From the NCBI GenBank assembly GCA_000212915.1, contig CM001167.1, positions 1,790,780 to 1,854,779 on the forward strand: a DNA stretch of 64,000 nucleotides, given 5' to 3'. The stretch is from Bacteroides coprosuis DSM 18011. Lineage in GTDB: Bacteria > Bacteroidota > Bacteroidia > Bacteroidales > Bacteroidaceae. A model generated the notes under the pieces. That model saw only the letters and a program-made list of their open reading frames with translations, was not told the DNA's origin and did not search any database. Below, in pieces: positions 36,082-45,361 of this stretch; position 1 is the stretch's first letter; each line of letters opens with the position of its first letter. The position numbers and the translations under genes were made by a program.

Positions 36082-36566
36082 TTTTACTAATATCTATTGA
36101 GTTCCTAATTGCTTGTTTTTTTGAATGGGATGCAATGTAACAATTATTAATTTAAAGAACCAAATTATTTATAGTCTAAATAAAAAATAGCTTAAAAACT
36201 ATTGTTTTATAAGTTTTATATGCATTTATCTTATAAGTATACACTTATTATACTCTCCTGTAATCCTCCTTTACATCTCTATAAATCACTCTTTCTGTAT
36301 AGAAATAAGAACTTATATCGCAGTATATCCTTATCTACTACTAAAAAGAAGAAATGATTATGATCTATTTTACTGATCATCAGAGTGATAAACTAAGTAG
36401 TGTCTTCTAGGGGTAAGTTGCTTGTACAGAAAAGAATAGAGCAGAGGAGGGCTCACTCGAACAGTTATTTTCTTCAAATCAATTGGAGAGTCCCTATAAA
36501 TTTAGTAATTATGTATAGTTGAGGGATAATAATACCCATTATACCGTTCAATAAAACTTTTAATCT
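36082..36566. other. Divergent intergenic region upstream of brnQ
   Basis: 485 bp between brnQ (minus) and a small membrane-protein gene (plus). AT-rich; I see no convincing ORF, RNA gene or T-box/leucine-type leader. Confidence 0.4.
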
Positions 36567-36854
36567 ATGAGTAAACCAAATAAACTATCTTCTTACAACT
36601 GGGTGGATATGATTATCCTTGCCGTATTTTTAGCACTTATCATCTTTGTTCCCGAAAATAATCCTTACCGAGATATAATAAGTATTGGTTTTGGTGTGTA
36701 TGTTACTATAACCCTCTCGGTACACATGTTGCGGAATGTAATAGAGAGGGGGGCAGATAAGCATGTGGTAACCTATGTTTATATGATTGCTTTCATTGCA
36801 GCCTTAATCTTTGCCATTTCTATGTTTTATTTGTATCAGTACATAACCAAATAG
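36567..36854 (+). CDS. Small membrane protein, 95 aa
   Basis: Not recognised. Three hydrophobic helices (about 13-29, 36-55 and 70-92) separated by short charged loops (NVIERGADKH). The start MSKPNKLSSYNWVDMI is plausible. First of a run of small membrane proteins on the plus strand. No motif suggests a function. Confidence 0.7.
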   Translation: MSKPNKLSSYNWVDMIILAVFLALIIFVPENNPYRDIISIGFGVYVTITLSVHMLRNVIERGADKHVVTYVYMIAFIAALIFAISMFYLYQYITK

Positions 36855-36921
36855 TTTCTTGGTGCCACTCATTCCAATATGGGGCACTAGTGTTACTTCT
36901 TTTACCTTGAAATGAATGCTT

Positions 36922-37296
36922 ATGAAGAAGTCTGTAGAAATGTATAAAATTGCTACTGTTTTATCTGTTTTCTTAATCTATCTAATAGGTAATTCAGTTA
37001 TGGTAGCAGGAGGCGTTTCTCTAAGTTATAAAATTATCTTTTTTGAGATAATTTTTATGCTTGGTGTATTACTTTCTATAGACCTTTATATTACATTAAG
37101 GGAGCAAATCGGTATGCAAGTGCTTATTTATACTCTGTGCTCTATATGGGTTATAATCTATGATACCTCTTGGGGAGATAAGTATTGGCTATCTCTGGCT
37201 TTTTTAGGCTTATATAGTTATTTATATAGGACTATCTTTATTAAAAAACAATCACTCCATGTAGTTAAAAAACCTATTCCTTTGTGGTCTATTTGA
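36922..37296 (+). CDS. Small membrane protein, 124 aa, four helices
   Basis: Not recognised. The frame opens at 36916, but MKKSVEMYKIATV (ATG at 36922) looks the better start. Four hydrophobic stretches span residues 8-112, with DLYITLREQIG as a loop and a basic tail (FIKKQSLHVVKKP). It is 67 bp downstream of the previous small membrane gene, so the two may share a transcript. Confidence 0.65.
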   Translation: MKKSVEMYKIATVLSVFLIYLIGNSVMVAGGVSLSYKIIFFEIIFMLGVLLSIDLYITLREQIGMQVLIYTLCSIWVIIYDTSWGDKYWLSLAFLGLYSYLYRTIFIKKQSLHVVKKPIPLWSI

Positions 37297-37510
37297 GCGA
37301 GTAAAGGAGTTGTTGTACTATCATTCTGTCTGATTAAAAGTAGATACGCTGTCTAAATATTTCAAAAAATCAATTATCGCTATTTTTAGTTATTAAAAAT
37401 AATCCACATCACAATCTTCCATTCTCATACAAAAAGCGAAAATTATTTGCTTTAAATATTTCTAATTCGAGCAAATAAGTTTATCTTCAAGGTATCTAAC
37501 TACCTATACC

Positions 37511-37882
37511 ATGAAAAACCCAAGATCACAAGAGCGAACTTACACTCTTTGTTCTCTCATTATACTACATATAGTGGGGTATTACATACTCCTCACTTAT
37601 TTTCGGACCAATTGGAGCATACTGATTTATGGTGTGATCATAATGAGCCTATTCTTTTTGTTTCTTGAAGGTTATCGCTTTCGCAAGGAAGTGAGAATGG
37701 CTTACCTAAGCTCTTTCTTTACATTTGGTATGGCTTTTGGATTATCTTTTTTTACAAGTTGGTTCGATAGGCATTTGCTGTCTATTGGCTTTATTGCTTT
37801 ACAAATGGGTATCTATAAGTTTCTGGCAGGAGAAATTATGCTGAAAATCCCATTTAAAGTGCGACGTATGGTTCTAAATTAA
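37511..37882 (+). CDS. Small membrane protein, 123 aa, four helices
   Basis: Not recognised. Similar in size and helix layout to the gene before it: basic N terminus (MKNPRSQERTYTLCSL), helices at about 11-29, 34-52, 63-82 and 88-105, a charged loop EGYRFRKEVRM, and a basic C terminus. Low sequence similarity, so common descent is a guess. It has its own 215-bp upstream region. Confidence 0.65.
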   Translation: MKNPRSQERTYTLCSLIILHIVGYYILLTYFRTNWSILIYGVIIMSLFFLFLEGYRFRKEVRMAYLSSFFTFGMAFGLSFFTSWFDRHLLSIGFIALQMGIYKFLAGEIMLKIPFKVRRMVLN

Positions 37883-38904
37883 AAATCAAGTATTCCTACC
37901 CTATAAAAAACTTCCAACCCTACGTAGCAAATGGGTTTGGTATGCCTCTTTACTTTTATGGATAGAGTTTCACAAGAAAGGCATACTCCATAACAGACTT
38001 CGATGGCATGGGAGTTTTAAAGCTAATTCTTCACAAAAAAACGCCCAATTAAATTTTAAATAAAGCAAAGTCTATTTCGCATAGATATACAGAATTAAAG
38101 GATGCGAATTTAGATCTAAGTCAAAAGCTCGTCTTATCAGGGTTAAAATGATAACATGTCGGTGTCAAAGCATCGTCATGTCGGTGTCAAAATGAAGCTC
38201 TGGTTTTGAGTAGTAAAATAACGCATAATAATACTTATTTTCTATGTATAATTATACTTTAGAAAGAGGAGGGTAAAAAGATACTTCTGTATTGTGAATG
38301 TATAACTATTCAGATACTTCAAAAGTAAATATTGAATTATTGTAGAAGTACTCTTTCCTGGAGTCTGTATAATAAAATGTAGGATTTATCTCTTAGAGTA
38401 AATATGGGCTCAAGTTGCTATTTGATTGTTTTATTTCGATAGCATCTATCAATTAGTAAACCAAAAGAGCCTAAATTCAATCATTTATTTACTAAATCAC
38501 TAAAATATTTTTTGATCTAAAATGAAAGAAGTAAAAACTCTGTAACTATTTTGTACAGCCTTTTAGAGGAATGTTGATCTTAAAATAATTTTCTTTTACA
38601 CTTGCACGATTACAAACTATTTTGCTCCTTTCCGATAAATATTTAGCTTTATTATTTGCATAATAGTAATTATTTTGTATCTTGTTAGTGCAAATAAGTA
38701 GCAATAGATAGATTTGCATAGCAAATAGTTATTTTTTACTCTCTTTTGGGTAATAAATGCCAAGCTAGCAAACTTTATTCAAATTACGAATGTTAGTAAG
38801 TTTATACAGTAAATAGTGAATAACTATTTAACTTTTAAAAAAAGAACACCAGATGAATGATTTAAAATCAGGAATCTGTATTAAAAACCAAAACTACTTA
38901 AAAA
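37883..38904. other. 1-kb intergenic region
   Basis: Contains the dispersed repeat (38155-38191, own entry) and otherwise very AT-rich sequence with several ATTTGCAT/TTTGCATA-like words around 38650-38730 just upstream of the next small membrane gene. No ORF over about 25 codons looks real. Confidence 0.5.
38155..38191. repeat. Dispersed CATGTCGGTGTCA repeat, site B (direct pair)
   Basis: CATGTCGGTGTCAAA occurs twice in direct orientation (38155-38169 and 38177-38191), start to start 22 bp. Same 13-bp core as sites A and C. Confidence 0.8.
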
Positions 38905-39231
38905 ATGAAATCGCTAAATCTTGAAAAGAGAACATTGATTCTATCAGGAGCAATTCTAGTTGCATTAGCTATAAGCTCTTTAACTTCTAGTATGCTTGCT
39001 GCGATTCTAATTATGCTAGTGATGCTTTTCGACTACGACAACGTTAGTTTGCCAAGAAGCAAGACAACAGTAGGAGTGTTGCATGTGTTAGCTACATTAA
39101 GTGTTATCTTCCAGTATCTCACTAATGTACCCTATAAAGAAGTATATGTGGGTGTGTTTATATTAGCTATCATGGGAGTTGTTCTTTACCAAGTATTTGC
39201 AATTAAGGCGTATAAAAGTGAATTAAACTAA
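38905..39231 (+). CDS. Small membrane protein, 108 aa (pair with 39718)
   Basis: Not recognised. Hydrophobic helices at about 11-27, 28-44, 56-73 and 80-98. It is related to the gene at 39718: both begin with a short basic/polar head ending in R-T-L (MKSLNLEKRTL against MQILSYKSRTL), have a charged FDYDN/FDFWK turn near residue 43 and end with Y-x-V-F-x-x-K...EL. So these two are probably duplicates. Confidence 0.7.
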   Translation: MKSLNLEKRTLILSGAILVALAISSLTSSMLAAILIMLVMLFDYDNVSLPRSKTTVGVLHVLATLSVIFQYLTNVPYKEVYVGVFILAIMGVVLYQVFAIKAYKSELN

Positions 39232-39717
39232 AGAAAGATATTTAGATATACTCATATCAGACCTGAGTTTTATAAGTGTTTAAATTTAAGATTAGTATTC
39301 GTATTCAAAAAATGCCATATACAAAGTGAAAAGTATGAGTATTCTAGAATTTAGGATGACATAGGTTTGATGATTTTCATAGATAGTGAGGTTGTTTTTG
39401 TCTCAAAGCTTGCACTCGATAGATTGTCTACTATTGATTTTATGTTATAGTAGTGTTTTTATAAGAAGTGTCGCAGTGCTCTACTAATGTTCCCATTCTT
39501 AAGCAGGGGTGTTTAAGATTCATGTGTAGAGAGTGTAAGTGTTCAATAGTAAAATAGTTTACAAAATGTATTTGAGTGTTAAGTTATATCGACTTTCCAT
39601 TGAATGCTAGCTTTGAGACTTAAACAATTTCCTTCTAAAAGCTGTTAAAATAGAAATTAACAGCTTTTTCAGTATAGGTAAAATACTTGTTCTGAATAAA
39701 GGATAAATATTTAAGCC
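39232..39717. other. Intergenic region with late terminator
   Basis: 486 bp. No ORF recognised. A clear terminator lies at 39635-39670, about 400 bp after the upstream gene, so the transcript has a very long 3' UTR or there is a noncoding RNA in between. Confidence 0.45.
39635..39670 (+). terminator. Rho-independent terminator
   Basis: AAAAGCTGTTAA (39637-39648) pairs perfectly with TTAACAGCTTTT (39657-39668), 8-nt loop, T run. Confidence 0.8.
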
Positions 39718-40041
39718 ATGCAAATATTAAGCTATAAAAGTCGAACGTTGGCTTTAACTGCAATAATTATCATATTGCTTATGGTATATACAATTATACC
39801 AAGTACAAAAATTGTATTGGCTGGAGTGGTTCTGTTGGTCTTCGACTTTTGGAAAAACTACGAATCACGAAGTAATGCAGTAGTAATAGGGCTATCGGTA
39901 GCCACTTTAATCTCCATTATTTTGGAGTTTATAAATATCAGCTCTTATCAATTTTATATTGAAATAGGGATTATACTGCTTATTATAGCTACCATTTTGT
40001 ACTATGTATTTGGTCGTAAAGTTCGCCATAAAGAACTCTAG
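39718..40041 (+). CDS. Small membrane protein, 107 aa (pair with 38905)
   Basis: Not recognised. Four hydrophobic helices within residues 9-97; matches the gene at 38905 in length, in the R-T-L head, in the FDFWKNYESRS turn and in the C-terminal ILYYVFGRKVRHKEL. A terminator follows directly, so this is a single-gene unit. Confidence 0.7.
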   Translation: MQILSYKSRTLALTAIIIILLMVYTIIPSTKIVLAGVVLLVFDFWKNYESRSNAVVIGLSVATLISIILEFINISSYQFYIEIGIILLIIATILYYVFGRKVRHKEL

Positions 40042-40064
40042 ACATATATGAAATGATCTCGTTG

Positions 40065-40104
40065 ATAAAAATCCTCTCACTTATGACATGAGAGGATTTT
40101 TTTA
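40065..40104 (+). terminator. Rho-independent terminator
   Basis: A perfect 13-bp stem (40067-40079 with 40089-40101) with a 9-nt loop and T run. Confidence 0.88.
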
Positions 40105-40471
40105 TGCAATAACCATCCAGCTATTTAGAACAATGAGTCTATGTTTACTTAGAGTTGGATATAATTGGATGTAATCTATGTTGTGTCATTACTCTTCCAG
40201 GTATTTCTTTGAATAAGTATAATCTTTAAAATATGCTGTAATAATTTCATAATTAGCCAGTTATGTTGTATATTAGGGATACTGCCTAGTTGAGACAGAA
40301 ATCTATATTCATTTTACGAACAACATCTTGTACACTGCATTTACCTTATTTATTGAGGGTAGAGGTATGTATATGTAGCTTCTTAATAGATAGGAGAGGA
40401 TGCAACTCGTAAAAACTTATTTCGATGAAGGCAGGCAATTATTGTTGTATAGAAACTAAACTTGCTAGACT
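40105..40471. other. Intergenic region
   Basis: About 370 bp of AT-rich leader before the next orphan gene. Nothing recognised. Confidence 0.4.
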
Positions 40472-40963
40472 ATGAATGTTAATCGCATAAAAAGAGACAA
40501 ATTAAGTCATATTCAATTGCGTAGACGCTTGGATGATAATAGTGTGCTGATCGAGAACTACGAAATTGATAGTGGTGATGTTCACCAGCGTAAATTTTCT
40601 ATTTTGCATACTCATCAAGAAGATGAAACACCTATGCTAGTGAAGATAGATTATTTTACAGATAAAGAAAAAGGAGAGAAAATAAAACTAAGCATTCCCA
40701 AGAAAGATAAAAAGAACAAGAAAAAATGGGGTTTCTTCCCGAAAAAAAGAGGGAGAGAGATTATGGCTAAAGATCGAATTAATGCCTACAAACGCCTATT
40801 TAGGAAGAGTTACTACACCACATTTCGTACAGTAGATGAAATGCTAGGAATGGCAGCCAATGCGTTTGTTGAAGATGTAGATGTAACCTCACAATACACC
40901 AAGTATTCTACAATAAACCCCAATATTAATGAAAAATATATTCTTACGATAGATGAAGAATAA
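40472..40963 (+). CDS. Orphan protein, distant family member C (163 aa)
   Basis: Not recognised. A soluble, very basic central part (KKDKKNKKKWGFFPKKRGRE) and an acidic C terminus. Weakly matches the genes at 15461 and 16277: an N-terminal L-D-x-x-x-x-L-I-E-N-Y (RRRLDDNSVLIENYEID), S-x-x-x-x-x(H), W-x-F near the middle, and NAYKRLFRKSYYTTF matching the E-Y/VYK-x-x-x-x-x-x-Y helix of the others. The relation is tentative; a profile search is needed. Confidence 0.65.
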   Translation: MNVNRIKRDKLSHIQLRRRLDDNSVLIENYEIDSGDVHQRKFSILHTHQEDETPMLVKIDYFTDKEKGEKIKLSIPKKDKKNKKKWGFFPKKRGREIMAKDRINAYKRLFRKSYYTTFRTVDEMLGMAANAFVEDVDVTSQYTKYSTINPNINEKYILTIDEE

Positions 40964-41009
40964 ACCATAACTACTATTACTCTAGAATGAGCACTAAAGA
41001 GTATTAGTA

Positions 41010-41060
41010 AAAAGTAGGCGTAATCCGATGATTCAATTCGTGATTACGCCTGCTTTTTTT
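41010..41060. terminator. Two-way terminator
   Basis: AGTAGGCGTAATC (41013-41025) pairs with GATTACGCCTGCT (41042-41054), one G-U pair. T run on the plus strand and, through the preceding A stretch, T-rich on the minus strand, so it can serve both the plus orphan gene and the convergent minus small gene. Confidence 0.8.
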
Positions 41061-41075
41061 ATGCAGTATAACGTA

Positions 41076-41264
41076 TTACTCACTGGTAAATGATTGCGAC
41101 AGATTATCTCCAATCTGTATGGTGTTCATGTCTAAAACCGATGAGCTAGTATCATTTTCTAGTTGGCTATAATCTACTTGGGCACTAGTAGTTTCATGGT
41201 TTGGCGAAAACAACAAAGCTACATAGAGTATGAAGACCAAGAATATAAGTGCAAAAATTTTCAT
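41076..41264 (-). CDS. Small exported or membrane-anchored protein, 62 aa
   Basis: Not recognised. An N-terminal hydrophobic segment right after the start (MKIFALIFLVFILYVALLF), then a polar tail rich in S, T, D and N. No lipobox. The good start, the usual MK head and the shared terminator support a real gene, though it is short. Confidence 0.55.
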   Translation of the reverse strand: MKIFALIFLVFILYVALLFSPNHETTSAQVDYSQLENDTSSSVLDMNTIQIGDNLSQSFTSE

Positions 41265-41630
41265 AATGGGCTAAATATGAATTGTTTTGTAATGTTATAA
41301 CGTTTATCCTTAGATTGAAAATTACGGACAAATAACTTTCTGATCATTAAGGTAAAAAACTTTCTTCAAACGGGAGTATAAAATATGAATTGTTTTTATA
41401 AGTTTAGTAAACTTTTGTGTAAGTCTGTTTTCGGTATTACGAAGAAGTTGCAAAAGAGATTATCATCTTGCTTATTTTGTTTCTACAATAAAAAACTTTC
41501 TTAATATGTAGCTAGAGTTACAGAAGCATTAAGTTTTCGTTAAGTACCTCCTTTTTAGGTTTAAACACATTATTATTCGTTCTCTTTTATGTAAATTATA
41601 TAAGTAGAAAAGAACCTAAATAATAGCATT
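41265..41630. other. Divergent intergenic region
   Basis: 366 bp between two very small genes on opposite strands. AT-rich, nothing recognised. Confidence 0.4.
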
Positions 41631-41771
41631 ATGAACCCACGCATTGTACAGATATTCCTTGCTTTGGGAATAATAGCTCTAGCAGGAGCAACAATTGAAC
41701 AGCTTTCCAGAGGTGTGTACAGTTTGATATTCTTGGATATATTCCTTATTCTTGGCACAGCGAAAAGATAA
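41631..41771 (+). CDS. Micro membrane protein, 46 aa
   Basis: Not recognised. ATG start, two hydrophobic stretches (IVQIFLALGIIALAGATI and VYSLIFLDIFLILGTA) joined by EQLSRG, ending in a basic AKR. The minus-strand frame over the same bases is its shadow. Found between longer genes in the small-membrane-protein region. Confidence 0.55.
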   Translation: MNPRIVQIFLALGIIALAGATIEQLSRGVYSLIFLDIFLILGTAKR

Positions 41772-41894
41772 AGAGTATCAATACTTTACGCAATAGTAGT
41801 CATTTAGTCTAAATGAGCATTTTAAAATCTTTAAAAGTTCATTTATAGCCTTTTATGTGCTACCTTAAGGGGTAAGCATTAAATTAAATCTATT

Positions 41895-43337
41895 ATGGAA
41901 AAAGGCAAATTTATTATTAACGTTGATTCCCTTATCACTGATTTTCAAAAGCACCTAGATAAGAATGATAGATGTATCTTTTCGGGTCGCTTTGGATCGG
42001 GTAAAAGTTTCTTCTTAAATCACTTTATTAATCTGCCCGAAGTTCAGGAAGAATATGTTTTCATACCTATTTATCCCGTCAATTATCAGATTACGGGTGA
42101 GCTTGATGTCTTTGAATGTTTGAAAAGAGATATCTTGCTGAAACTGGTATCCAATCATTACGATTCCATTGATACATCCACCATTTCAAATTCATGGAAG
42201 ATTGCTTCGTTTCTTAAAACTAGAGGAGTAGATTTAATTAAAGACGTGGGGAATATATTGCCAGATTTAAATATTCCTGGTTTGTCACTCAATACTCCTG
42301 GTTTATTTAAAGGACTTAATCGGGTAAGGAAACTTTGGGATGATCATATTCAAGAGGTAACCAAAGGTGTTGAAAATGTTGAAGATTATGAAGTAGATTT
42401 CTCAGATGATGATGGTTCTATTTATGAGTTTAATCCTATATCTCAGCTCATTTATGATATTATAGATAGCATGAAGAAGAGACTACAAAATCAAAATAGG
42501 AAAGTAGTGTTGATATTGGAAGATTTAGATAGAATGGCTCCTGAGTGTATATTCCGTATATTAAATATATTTTCTGCTCATGATGATAGCTTAACACCAG
42601 GAAAGAATAAGTTTGGCTTCGATAAAATAATTCTAGTATGCGATATTGATAATATTAAAAATATCTATCGACACCGTTATGGTGCAGAGGTGGACTTTAG
42701 TGGGTATATTGATAAATTCTACTCATCCACGATCTACTATTTTGATAATGCTGATATTGTAATAAATCAGCTACTTGATCTTTATAAGCGTGTATATTCA
42801 GATGTTAAGAATTATCCTGATTATCAGTACATCTGTCAAGATAAAAGATCAGCCCTAGCCGTTATTTTGAAAGATTTGATTCGTTATCGCATTATCAATA
42901 TGCGAAATCTAATTATGGTATCAGATTGGAGTGTACTCAAACATAATGCAGGTAAACCCTATATTTACGACGTATTCGATTTCCTTTGCTTGCTTTTCGG
43001 TTCCATCGAGATGATGAGAGAAGGCATAAATAGATTAGCTAAGATATCTACTGTTCTACCAAAAGGGGAAGAAATAGAGCAGCTTATTATTAGTACGGTG
43101 CAGGTAGCCAATGGATGCCCACAAGTTGGTCCCAACAAAACAGAGTTTAAAGTGGATGATGCAGAGTCTATCTTTTACGTTCCTATGGTGCAAAGTAGTG
43201 ATAATAATAACGGATTGGCTACTCGAATTGAGTTTAAAAATCCCAATAGAAGTGTAATCAATATCATTCCTTTGATTAAGAAATCTTTTGACTATTACTA
43301 TAAAGATAAAACGGGAAAAAACAATATTGAAAATTAG
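41895..43337 (+). CDS. KAP-like P-loop NTPase
   Basis: A 480-residue protein with a Walker A motif at 31-38 (GRFGSGKS) and a Walker B at about 203-213 (KVVLILEDLDRM), in the D-D/E-L-D-R form of KAP and related STAND-type NTPases. The N-terminal layout (CIFSGRFGSGKSFFLNHF...FIPIYPVN) fits proteins annotated as 'P-loop NTPase fold'. No clear membrane helices, unlike many KAP proteins. KAP NTPases are thought to organise membrane-linked complexes, and some occur in phage-defence loci; here it sits amid small membrane proteins and could act with them, but there is no direct evidence. No effector domain is visible. Confidence 0.82.
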   Translation: MEKGKFIINVDSLITDFQKHLDKNDRCIFSGRFGSGKSFFLNHFINLPEVQEEYVFIPIYPVNYQITGELDVFECLKRDILLKLVSNHYDSIDTSTISNSWKIASFLKTRGVDLIKDVGNILPDLNIPGLSLNTPGLFKGLNRVRKLWDDHIQEVTKGVENVEDYEVDFSDDDGSIYEFNPISQLIYDIIDSMKKRLQNQNRKVVLILEDLDRMAPECIFRILNIFSAHDDSLTPGKNKFGFDKIILVCDIDNIKNIYRHRYGAEVDFSGYIDKFYSSTIYYFDNADIVINQLLDLYKRVYSDVKNYPDYQYICQDKRSALAVILKDLIRYRIINMRNLIMVSDWSVLKHNAGKPYIYDVFDFLCLLFGSIEMMREGINRLAKISTVLPKGEEIEQLIISTVQVANGCPQVGPNKTEFKVDDAESIFYVPMVQSSDNNNGLATRIEFKNPNRSVINIIPLIKKSFDYYYKDKTGKNNIEN

Positions 43338-43461
43338 TTTATAATTGCACTTAGAGGGGTAAAAAGCGAACTGAATATTTAGTTTAAGCGTTATCTTTAT
43401 AAGAAGGATAGGGATTATTCCAATTCTTCTTTCTAGTTATTCACTTTTTAAACCATCTACT

Positions 43462-43653
43462 ATGTCAACTAAGATTGCAATCGTAATTTTTGCAGTGATG
43501 GTGTTACTCTTGATACCACTTGCTGTGCAAAGTATGTTAAATGGAGATACCAAAACCTTTGCTCTCTCTTTAATCTCAATTATTTTAGCCTTTGTTGCAG
43601 TCACCTGGATTGCTCGTAATAATAAGCGAAATCGAGATAAAAAGAAGAGATAG
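43462..43653 (+). CDS. Small membrane protein, 63 aa
   Basis: Not recognised. Two hydrophobic helices (about 4-26 and 33-51) with a NGDTK turn and a strongly basic tail (ARNNKRNRDKKKR). It follows the KAP-like gene by 124 bp on the same strand. An 8-bp hairpin overlaps its stop codon (43644-43666) without a clear T run. Confidence 0.65.
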   Translation: MSTKIAIVIFAVMVLLLIPLAVQSMLNGDTKTFALSLISIILAFVAVTWIARNNKRNRDKKKR

Positions 43654-44135
43654 GCTTAATCTCTTCATGATGCTAAAACACATAAATGTACTTCAACTTG
43701 AATTATAAGTTGGGCAAGGATAAGTATAGCTCTGTAAAACCAATGCTTCGCAGAAAAGATTCAACATCTTGACCTTCCATTTGCTTTTACACTCATTTCT
43801 GTATTCAGAATTATTGATAGATGAAGAAGGATAAATCGTAAAGAAAAACGTTGCTTTGCAATACAACTGATTCTGAGCAAAGACTCTATCCTGCAGAGAT
43901 TCAGAATGAAAAGAAATCTGTCAAATATATTTTACAAAAAAGAAGTGTTTTATTGAACTCATTTCAGATATAAATGTTATCATTATAATAAATATTAGAA
44001 AACGAAATGAAAGAGTTTTCGTCTGTTTCCTTGAAATACTGTATATTAGGAGCGTTACTCTCTTATGAATTGGAAATTTAAATACAATTATTGACAAACA
44101 ACCCTTTAATATTTATTTAGTAAATAAACAGTCTT
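43654..44135. other. Intergenic region before the first thiS
   Basis: 482 bp. No THI box, no ORF worth calling, no recognised repeat. Confidence 0.5.
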
Positions 44136-44336
44136 ATGAAAATTATACTCAATAATAAGCCCGTAGAGGTAAAAGAAGGCTCTTCTTTAAGTGACTTAGC
44201 GAGCCAACTTAATTTACCAGCACAAGGAATTGCGATTGCAATTGATTATAAGGTAATTCCACGTAATATGTGGGTAAATACTAAGCTGGAAGAAGATTTA
44301 GAATTAATGGTTATTGAAGCCGTATCGGGTGGATGA
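44136..44336 (+). CDS. thiS: Sulfur carrier protein ThiS, copy 1
   Basis: A 66-residue ubiquitin-like protein ending in SGG, the Gly-Gly tail that is adenylated and thiocarboxylated to carry sulfur for the thiazole ring. Motifs: N-terminal I-I-L-N-N-K-P strand, SLSDLASQLNLPAQGIAIAI, V-I-P-R-x-x-W. Paired with the thiG copy 86 bp downstream, outside the riboswitch-controlled operon. About as similar to copy 2 as duplicates would be (shared VADLA/SDLA, PAQGVA/IA, IPRx-W, AVSGG). Confidence 0.93.
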   Translation: MKIILNNKPVEVKEGSSLSDLASQLNLPAQGIAIAIDYKVIPRNMWVNTKLEEDLELMVIEAVSGG

Positions 44337-44421
44337 TCATCTTCTTATAAACAGCTAGAGAAAACACTAACTTTTTAAAGTTCAGAGATTGAAAAATGTA
44401 TCAACCTATTGAAAATTAACT

Positions 44422-45192
44422 ATGAGTAAATTATATATTGCAGATAAAATATTTGAATCACGCCTGTTTTTAGGGACGAGTAAATTCAACTCGTATGAGC
44501 TAATGGGAGAGGCTATAGCTGCTTCTAAAACTCAGATGGTTACGGTTTCTATGAAACGTTTGGACCCCGATAAACCCCACAAAGATAGTATGATGAAGTA
44601 TGTTCGTAAACCAGGGTTACAACTGCTTCCAAACACCTCGGGAGTACGAAATGCTAAAGAAGCTGTGTTTGCGGCAGAATTGGCTCGCAGTGCTTTTGAA
44701 ACCAATTGGATCAAGTTGGAGATTCATCCAGATCCTACTTATCTGCTTCCCGACCCAATAGAAACTTATAATGCTACTGTAGAACTTGTACAAAAAGGGT
44801 TTGTGGTACTTCCTTATACCATCGCAGATCCTCTCCTTTGTAAAAGATTAGAAGAAGCTGGTGCTGCTTGTGTTATGCCTATGGCTGCACCGATTGGAAC
44901 TAGTAAAGGAGTGTCCAATAAAGATTTGCTTCGTATGGTAGTAGAAACTTGTAATATCCCAGTTATTGTAGATGCAGGCTTGGGGGCTCCTTCGCATGCA
45001 GCCGAAGTTATGGAGATGGGAGTAGATGCGGTGCTGGTAAATACAGCTATTGCACGCTCTGGCAATCCCGTAGAGATGGCAAAAGCCTTTAGTATGGCAG
45101 TAGAAAGTGGAAGAATGGCTTATTTAGCAGAACTCACAGAACAGCGAGATATTGCAGATTCTGGTAGTCCACTGACTTCTTATCGGTTGTAA
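44422..45192 (+). CDS. thiG: Thiazole synthase ThiG, copy 1
   Basis: A 256-residue TIM-barrel protein of normal length. ThiG builds the thiazole phosphate from deoxyxylulose phosphate, ThiS thiocarboxylate and dehydroglycine. Signature segments: [10 protein letters not shown], a Lys in [11 protein letters not shown] (candidate imine-forming Lys), [21 protein letters not shown] and [11 protein letters not shown]. It is clearly a homolog of copy 2 (47227) and is intact. No TPP riboswitch precedes it; a terminator follows. Confidence 0.95.
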   Translation: MSKLYIADKIFESRLFLGTSKFNSYELMGEAIAASKTQMVTVSMKRLDPDKPHKDSMMKYVRKPGLQLLPNTSGVRNAKEAVFAAELARSAFETNWIKLEIHPDPTYLLPDPIETYNATVELVQKGFVVLPYTIADPLLCKRLEEAGAACVMPMAAPIGTSKGVSNKDLLRMVVETCNIPVIVDAGLGAPSHAAEVMEMGVDAVLVNTAIARSGNPVEMAKAFSMAVESGRMAYLAELTEQRDIADSGSPLTSYRL

Positions 45193-45227
45193 AAAAGACC
45201 ACATAATACAGATTTATATAAATGAAG

Positions 45228-45270
45228 ATAACGTCTATAACGAGCAATGTTTGTTATAGACGTTTTTTTT
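45228..45270 (+). terminator. Rho-independent terminator after thiG copy 1
   Basis: AACGTCTATAAC (45230-45241) pairs perfectly with GTTATAGACGTT (45253-45264), then eight T. Confidence 0.9.
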
Positions 45271-45361
45271 GAATCACATTGTACTTTGAGTGTTTTATAC
45301 TACCTAACTCACTCAGGTACTATCGAATAAATGCAGTTTTTGAAAAGAGACGAATTTACTC

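Noticed and set aside
36082..36566. Leucine-type leader peptide or T-box for brnQ
   Set aside because: No run of branched-chain codons and no T-box sequence seen.
41573..41758. Minus-strand ORF over the micro membrane protein
   Set aside because: Shadow frame; the plus-strand ORF has a better start and two hydrophobic helices.
43654..44135. Second THI box before thiS copy 1
   Set aside because: None of the conserved GGCTGAGA or ACCTGAT pieces is present.
44532..45065. Antisense ORFs in thiG copy 1
   Set aside because: Mirror frames of a clearly coding gene.
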